Source of the DNA: Coriobacteriaceae bacterium
GTDB lineage: Bacteria > Actinomycetota > Coriobacteriia > Coriobacteriales > Eggerthellaceae
Direction: 5' to 3'
NCBI GenBank assembly: GCA_004555335.1
Contig: SFII01000008.1
Coordinates: 1-27,868, forward strand
Length of the DNA: 27,868 bases
This document shows, piece by piece, positions 23,175 to 27,868 of the stretch. The notes beneath the pieces were generated by a model, which saw only the letters and a list, made by a program, of their open reading frames with translations, was not told where the DNA came from and did not search any database. A program made the translations under genes and the position numbers. Every line of letters begins with the position of its first letter. The stretch's first letter is position 1.

Positions 23175-24968
23175 TCAGCCCCTGTGCGGACGGGCGATGC
23201 AGTACGCGAAGGAAATGGCCACCACGGAAACGAAGACCAGGATCTCGCTGATGGGCGGGACGAACACCGCGCCAGCGCTTGAAAGGTACATGTTCGCCAC
23301 GGAACCCGCAGCCAGAAGGGCGGCACCCGCCACCAGGCCCAGGCTGCGGCGGACCATTCCGCCCTCGCCGCTGAAAAGGGCAACCACCCCGGTTGCCAGA
23401 AGCCAGCTTGCCGCAGTGATCCAGAAACCGGGCTGCACGACCATGCTGAAAAGCACCTGGTCGCTTCCGTTGAAACGCGAGGCAGCCGATGGGAAGACGG
23501 TGAGGATATCCCATCCGGCAATCTGCTGCGATGACAAGGTCGCAAGAACCACGGCAAGGCACAGGGATGCCGCCGTATTGCCAAGGGCTTGCTTCACGTT
23601 CAGGTTCAATCCCCCGGCAAGCGGGGATACCGCAGCGCATCCGAAGGAGCCCAGGGAAGCGGGGGCCGTCATAATGGCAGCTTCGTCGATTCCCCTCCTT
23701 CCCAGCATCACCCACCAGGCGATGGCGGGAACGGCCGCAAGCACCGCGCAGAAATACGACGCCTGGGAGGCGAATGCCGCCGCAAGGGCGACCATGCACA
23801 GCAGGGCACCCAGATGGGGAAGCGCATAACCTGCCACGCACAAAACCGCCAGCGCGATGGGCAGGGCGAACACGGGAAGGCCCTCGAGCCACAGATTCCC
23901 CTCGAACGCCAGATACGCCAGCAGGCCGCACGATACGGCCCCAAGGATGCGGATGAAGGTATCGGAGCTCAGCAGCTTGCCCGCCCTTCCCACGCTCGCA
24001 AGCCCGGGAATCTTTCCACCGCGCGATGCCATGACAGCTTCCTCCTCTTCTTCGCCTTCCCTGCAATCGTCTTTCGCCTCGCCGACCAGATGGGCAAGCT
24101 GGCGGGTCCCCCTGCGGATATTCCCCAGAAAGGGCTGCAGCTCCTCCGCGAAATCGGCCACCGAATCGTAGCGCTCCCCCTTTTCGGGATCGAGCGCATA
24201 GAAGATCACCTCGTCGGCTTCCTCATCCAGCTCGGGGCGGCAGATAGAGGGCAGCAGGATATCCGCCTGCTCGATCGCCGCCTGCGCAGCAACCAGATCA
24301 TCCGCCAGGAAGGGATTGTGCCCCGTGAGCATTTCGTAGACAACCGAAGCCAGCGCCCATTCGTCGCAACGCGCATCGAGCGGCTCCAAGCGCATCTGCT
24401 CGAGCGGCATGTAGCCGATGGTTCCACCCGTCGCCTTGGAAAAGCCCGACGAGCCGGAAAGCTCGGCAAGGCCGAAGTCCGTCACCTTCACCTCGCCCTG
24501 ATGGTTGATCAGGATGTTGCCTGGTTTGATGTCCAGGTGGAGCACCTGATTGGCATGGGCGACATCGAGCGCATGGGCCACGCCTGCAAACACCGCTGCA
24601 ACCACATCCAAGGTGATGTAGTCCTGGAATTCGGCAAGCAGGTCCGCCAGGGTGATACCATCCACATATTCCATGATGAAGTAAGCGAAGCCGTCTTTCA
24701 CGCCGAAGTCCAGCACGCCAGCGATATTGGGGTCCTGGAACATCGCGGCGGTCCTGGCCTCGGCAAGTCCCGGGATGCGGTCCAAGTCGTAGGCAGACAC
24801 ATCATCTGCGCCCTCCACCATCGCGGCGGTCTCCTCGTCGAGCTTCAAGCTCTTGATCGCGACACGACGCTGCAGCCTGGTGTCCCAGGCCAAGGATACT
24901 TCTGCGAAACCGCCCGAGCCGATCCGGCTGACCGGCCGATAGCGCCCGAGGATGAGCTTTTCGGGCAT
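23175..24968 (-). CDS. Ser/Thr protein kinase with polytopic membrane C-terminus
   Basis: A 597-residue protein with an N-terminal Hanks-type kinase domain (about 8-280): glycine loop GSGGFAEV, Lys39 in VAIK, HLDIKPGN (144-151) with Asp146 and Asn151, and DFG (164-166). The Arg of HRD is Leu, so this is a non-RD kinase, and the APE motif reads MPLEQ (187-191). An acidic linker (304-312) leads to about eight to nine membrane helices from about 338 to the end. It has no PASTA repeats, so it does not match the PknB layout. The start has GGAGG about 7 bases before it. Substrate and signal are unknown. Confidence 0.92.
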   Translation of the reverse strand: MPEKLILGRYRPVSRIGSGGFAEVSLAWDTRLQRRVAIKSLKLDEETAAMVEGADDVSAYDLDRIPGLAEARTAAMFQDPNIAGVLDFGVKDGFAYFIMEYVDGITLADLLAEFQDYITLDVVAAVFAGVAHALDVAHANQVLHLDIKPGNILINHQGEVKVTDFGLAELSGSSGFSKATGGTIGYMPLEQMRLEPLDARCDEWALASVVYEMLTGHNPFLADDLVAAQAAIEQADILLPSICRPELDEEADEVIFYALDPEKGERYDSVADFAEELQPFLGNIRRGTRQLAHLVGEAKDDCREGEEEEEAVMASRGGKIPGLASVGRAGKLLSSDTFIRILGAVSCGLLAYLAFEGNLWLEGLPVFALPIALAVLCVAGYALPHLGALLCMVALAAAFASQASYFCAVLAAVPAIAWWVMLGRRGIDEAAIMTAPASLGSFGCAAVSPLAGGLNLNVKQALGNTAASLCLAVVLATLSSQQIAGWDILTVFPSAASRFNGSDQVLFSMVVQPGFWITAASWLLATGVVALFSGEGGMVRRSLGLVAGAALLAAGSVANMYLSSAGAVFVPPISEILVFVSVVAISFAYCIARPHRG

Positions 24969-25123
24969 ATGCGTCCTCCCATTGGCATGACTGCACGAAC
25001 AAGGTGCGTACTTCGTTTCCGGGAAGGCTTGCGCCAACCTCGTCCATAGTAGCCGCTGCATGCACCGCCACGCGAGCCGCAAGCGAAATTTGTTGGAAAG
25101 GCGAAATATTTTCCGGTTCGTAC

Positions 25124-25152
25124 TTGCAAATACCCAAGAATACGAGTAGTAT
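25124..25152 (+). promoter_or_regulatory. Promoter of tRNA-Leu
   Basis: TTGCAA (25124-25129) and TAGTAT (25147-25152) are spaced by 17 bases and lie about 40 bases before the mature tRNA. A GCTTAC-GGAA-GTAAGC hairpin in the leader follows. Confidence 0.65.
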
Positions 25153-25189
25153 TCATCCTTGCCTGCTTACGGAAGTAAGCAAAGCCCAT

Positions 25190-25276
25190 GCGGGCGTGGC
25201 GGAATTGGCAGACGCGCTAGCTTCAGGTGCTAGTGGGCTTCGGCCCGTGAAGGTTCAAGTCCTTTCGCCCGCACCA
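25190..25276 (+). tRNA. tRNA-Leu (anticodon CAG)
   Basis: A class II tRNA of 87 bases with CCA encoded. Acceptor arms GCGGGCG and CGCCCGC pair perfectly with discriminator A; the D-arm, anticodon stem CTAGC/GCTAG with loop TTCAGGT (anticodon CAG, reading CUG), a long variable arm (GGGCTTCGGCCC), and T-loop TTCAAGT are all in place. It is followed by its own terminator. Confidence 0.96.
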
Positions 25277-25291
25277 TCGACGCACCATCGA
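25270..25291 (+). repeat. 11-bp tandem duplication at the tRNA-Leu 3' end
   Basis: CGCACCATCGA occurs twice head to tail (25270-25280 and 25281-25291); the first copy contains the tRNA CCA end. Confidence 0.85.
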
Positions 25292-25297
25292 AATGAC

Positions 25298-25321
25298 AGG
25301 CACCCTTCGGGGTGCCTTTTT
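25298..25321 (+). terminator. Intrinsic terminator of tRNA-Leu
   Basis: AGGCACCC / GGGTGCCT form an 8-bp stem capped by a TTCG tetraloop and run into TTTTT. Confidence 0.9.
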
Positions 25322-25365
25322 GCATCTCAAGCACCCGAACCGATGCGGCATCACCGACATGCGGT

Positions 25366-25398
25366 AAAAAGCAGGCAGCCCCCGGCACTGGGGGCTGC
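25366..25398 (-). terminator. Intrinsic terminator of the first NSS transporter
   Basis: On the minus strand GCAGCCCCC / GGGGGCTGC pair over 9 bases around a 6-base loop and are followed by CTGCTTTTT. It lies about 50 bases past the transporter stop. Confidence 0.82.
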
Positions 25399-25447
25399 TT
25401 TCATGAGACGAGGCCTTACGGATGTGAGGGGATCATCCGATTGCCGT

Positions 25448-26827
25448 CTACGAGATGAATCCGAATACGTACAGGAAGACGATGACCATCATGAGCGGGC
25501 AGATGACAACGACATCGAACTTCTCGATCTTGCTCATAGGTTTGAGCTCGCCGTCGTTGGTCATCTCCTTCTCGTATCTCACGAACTTCCACGCCTTCCA
25601 TATGAACATCGCCTCGAACACGACGCCCAAGGGCAGCAGGATGTACGCCGTGAAGCAATCGATCCAGTCATACAGGCCGTAGTGCTCCAAACCCTGGAAG
25701 TTGGGCCAGGGCAGGTTGATGATCTCGGACAAGGGGCCGAAACCCAGGGATACGAAGATGTTGCCGACAAGGATGATCAGGGCGACGACCGCGACGCCCT
25801 TCTTGCGGCCCAGGCCCAGCTCCTGCTCGAACACGCGCATGGGGATCTCGAAGAAGGTGAACAGGGACGAGATGACCGCGAACAGCAGCGCCACGAAGAA
25901 GAAGGAGCCGATGACGCGGCCGCCGGGCAAGGTTCCGAATACGCCGGTCATGATCTCGAAGACCAGACGGGGACCCGCCTGGAAGTCGGTACCCGAAGCG
26001 AAGGCGGAGGGAATAACCACGAAGCCCGCCAGGATGGCGACGAACACGTCGCATGCGACGATCATGGCCGAGTCAGCCTTGATGTTATTGGACTTGGGGA
26101 CATTCGCGCCCAGGGTGGTGAAGATGCCCCAGCCGATGCCGACCGAGAACAGGGTCTGGGTTGCGCAGGCAGCGAAGGTGGTGAACGTAAAGTTGCTGAA
26201 GTCGGGGATGAAGTAGAACTTCAGGCCTTCGACAGCGCCATCGATGACGAACAGGGCCCAGATGCCGCAGCCGATCAGGAAGATGACCAGGCAGGGCATG
26301 ATGACCTTGACGGCCTTCTCCACGATGTTGGTGATGCCGAACAAAAGCATGACCGACACGCCAGCCAGCAGGATGAAAGCCCAGATGATAGGCTCGACGG
26401 GGCTGGTGGTGAACGCCGTGAAATAGGACAGCGCATCAGGCTCGAAGCTTCCGCTCACGATGAAGGTGACTGCATACTTCAGCACCCAACCGCCGACGAC
26501 CACGTAGAAGAAGTTGATCAGCATGGTGCAGATGGTGGCCACCCAGCCGATGAAGCCGGTCTTGGGAACAAGGCGCTTATAGCAGCCGACGGTGTCGCCG
26601 CGGCCCGCGCGGCCGATCGCCGTCTCGATCTTCACCATAGGATATGCCAACAGGATGGCGCACACGATGAAACCGATCATGAACGCGCCGCCGCCGTTGT
26701 TGTAGGCCAGGTAGGGGAACTTCCAGATGTTACCCAAGCCTACCGCTGCGCCTGCGGCAACCATGATGTAACCGAATCTGGATCCCCATTGCTTGGTTTC
26801 TTGCTGGGTTTCGATCTCATTACTCAT
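25448..26827 (-). CDS. Sodium-dependent (NSS/SNF family) amino-acid transporter
   Basis: A 459-residue protein of the neurotransmitter:sodium symporter family (LeuT fold), which imports amino acids with Na+. Helix 1 holds the unwound sodium/substrate site GYIMVAAGAAVGLGNIWKFP (19-38); later helices include VSVMLLFGITNIVEKAVKVI and SVGIGWGIFTTLGANVPK. It has about 11 helices, normal for bacterial members, and a conserved C-terminal LMMVIVFLYVFGFIS. Substrate is unknown. The start MSNEIETQQ follows GAGAG at 8 bases; a start five codons upstream is possible. Its C-terminal end is nearly identical to a second copy at the window edge. Confidence 0.94.
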   Translation of the reverse strand: MSNEIETQQETKQWGSRFGYIMVAAGAAVGLGNIWKFPYLAYNNGGGAFMIGFIVCAILLAYPMVKIETAIGRAGRGDTVGCYKRLVPKTGFIGWVATICTMLINFFYVVVGGWVLKYAVTFIVSGSFEPDALSYFTAFTTSPVEPIIWAFILLAGVSVMLLFGITNIVEKAVKVIMPCLVIFLIGCGIWALFVIDGAVEGLKFYFIPDFSNFTFTTFAACATQTLFSVGIGWGIFTTLGANVPKSNNIKADSAMIVACDVFVAILAGFVVIPSAFASGTDFQAGPRLVFEIMTGVFGTLPGGRVIGSFFFVALLFAVISSLFTFFEIPMRVFEQELGLGRKKGVAVVALIILVGNIFVSLGFGPLSEIINLPWPNFQGLEHYGLYDWIDCFTAYILLPLGVVFEAMFIWKAWKFVRYEKEMTNDGELKPMSKIEKFDVVVICPLMMVIVFLYVFGFIS

Positions 26828-27682
26828 TACAGATACTCTCATCCTTTCAATAGAAAACCGAACGTCTTCCCTGAAGGAAAGAGAAACACGACACACTTCT
26901 GCCCTACTTGCGTTTCCCTCTCCCCCTCCCCAGGAGATGACGAGCAGAGACTAACACCTCTATCAATATTTTTTTGCGCTTTTTCGATAAAAGTACGGCT
27001 TATTTTGCTTTATTCCATCATTGATTATTACCATGAATCGAAAGCACTTTTCTTATTAATAAGAGCGATAGAATTGCAAAAGAATAACGAATAGTAAAAG
27101 GGTTTCATGATAGGAAATAACTAGAGACAATTAATCGCTATTATCGTTTCTTATTACTTTCCAAGGCTTTAACCTGGGCTTTTGCTGTCATTAGTTTTAT
27201 TTGGACAGCAGCAATCAGCTGATAGACCTTAAGGATTATCCAGAATATTTGCGGTATTTCGACGTCTTGTCGATACATTATCCTATTCAATTGCCATCGT
27301 ATGTTTCAATCATTATTTCTTGCTATACCTAAAGGCTGGCGTCGATAAGAACAGGGTGCTCTCGAATTCCGAATCAAATACCATTTTGCATTACTCTTTT
27401 ATATATTTATTCGTTATTTACATGATTCGCAGCAGCCTAATCCGAGTATTTATGAGACGGGTTTATCATTTCAAATACCCTTTCCACGCCTCCCGAACGA
27501 ATCCCGTCCTTCCTACGCAAGCCAGAATCGCCATGGAATGCGATCCCCCCGTACTTGCCACCAATCCCCGCTCGCTTTTGCCGCGAGCAACACGGGAGCG
27601 CCCCCGGTCGATGCCGGGGGCGCTCCTATTTGCGGCTGTCTCGGGTGCGAGGGGGAGGGGGGGGAATGGAGCCCGAAGCCGT
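26828..27682. other. AT-rich intergenic island between tandem NSS genes
   Basis: About 850 bases without a gene that I can support. From about 26960 to 27480 the G+C content falls to around a quarter to a third in the lines I counted, against about 60% elsewhere. It should hold the promoter of the first NSS gene and the 3' region of the second. I see only short hairpins (GCTGTC/GACAGC at about 27184) and a 23-codon frame on the minus strand near 27310-27385 that is not convincing. Confidence 0.6.
27595..27626 (-). terminator. Large hairpin downstream of the second NSS gene
   Basis: A perfect 13-bp stem (GGAGCGCCCCCGG / CCGGGGGCGCTCC) with a 6-base loop lies about 56 bases past the NSS stop. 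No T-run follows on the minus strand, so termination by this hairpin alone is not certain. Confidence 0.6.
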
Positions 27683-27868
27683 CTACGAGATGAATCCGAA
27701 TACGTACAAGAAGACGATAACCATCATGAGCGGGCAGATGACCACGATGTCGAACTTCTCGAGCTTGCTCAAAGGCTTGAGCTCGCCGTCGTTGGTCATC
27801 TCCTTCTCATACTTGATGAACTTCCAGCCCTTCCAGATGAAGAAGGCCTCGAACACGACGCCCAAGGG
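27683..27868 (-). CDS. Sodium-dependent (NSS family) transporter, C-terminal part
   Basis: The frame is open to the right edge, so only the last 61 or so residues are seen: the end of a loop, a WKGWKFIKYEKEMTNDGELK stretch, and the final membrane helix LMMVIVFLYVFGFIS. It matches the first NSS transporter's C-terminus at most positions, and the DNA is about 88% identical over the shared stretch, so the two are recent tandem paralogues or under gene conversion. The rest of the gene lies beyond the window. Confidence 0.93.
   Translation of the reverse strand, partial: PLGVVFEAFFIWKGWKFIKYEKEMTNDGELKPLSKLEKFDIVVICPLMMVIVFLYVFGFIS

Noticed and set aside
25004..27094. A long plus-strand frame spanning tRNA-Leu and the NSS gene
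   Set aside because: It reads through a tRNA and its terminator and is antisense to the transporter; very Asp/His/Gly-rich with no family resemblance.
27319..27336. TATACCTAAAGG as another DtxR box in the AT-rich island
   Set aside because: Only a half-site matches; the second arm does not pair, and half-sites are expected by chance in AT-rich DNA.
1..27868. CRISPR array, insertion sequence, prophage or integrase
   Set aside because: No spaced short repeats and no transposase or integrase motifs seen on either strand.

Overview
The window is a gene-dense, roughly 60% G+C chromosomal segment. Its gene repertoire suggests a host-associated Coriobacteriia actinobacterium, probably of the Eggerthellales. 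The pointers are a tandem feoA-feoA-feoB locus with a FeoB-associated Cys-rich protein, DtxR-type iron boxes, tandem prokaryotic NSS amino-acid transporters, a MocR/pdxY pair, and small acidic membrane proteins. This assignment is inference from gene content; no rRNA is present.

Layout from left to right: (1) the 3' part of queA (+), then on the minus strand ruvC-ruvA-ruvB with overlapping genes, followed by a small hypothetical gene. (2) An intergenic region (3645-4078) with a dyad upstream of ruvC and, on the plus strand, a DtxR-boxed promoter leading about 90 nt later into a strong terminator, which I read as a candidate iron-regulated small RNA. (3) The iron-uptake operon feoA2-feoA1-feoB-FeoB-associated Cys-rich protein (minus), with three DtxR-type boxes at its promoter. 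(4) thrC and a small ModE-like winged-helix protein (+). (5) On the minus strand, bioY under a BirA-type operator, an MBL-fold hydrolase, a class I (DhnA-type) aldolase, a TM2 protein, a VTT/DedA-type membrane protein, a PRC-barrel protein and a YtxH protein. (6) A minus-strand cluster serS - membrane-anchored acidic/Tyr-rich protein - stand-alone HxxEH domain resembling the cyanophycin synthetase N-domain - degenerate D-Ala-D-Ala-ligase-like ATP-grasp protein. (7) A small membrane protein (+), a MocR/PdxR regulator (-) and a divergent pyridoxal kinase gene (+). (8) A Ser/Thr kinase with a polytopic C-terminus (-), tRNA-Leu(CAG) (+), and two nearly identical NSS transporters (-), the second cut by the window edge, separated by an AT-rich island.

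The parts that hang together functionally are: Holliday-junction processing (ruvCAB); iron(II) uptake plus a possible iron-sparing RNA under one regulator; B6 salvage with its presumed regulator; and biotin uptake under BirA. The two least described items are the candidate iron-regulated RNA at 3848-3940 and the three-gene cluster at 15692-18718. The PLP-site Lys-to-Arg change in the MocR regulator is also notable.
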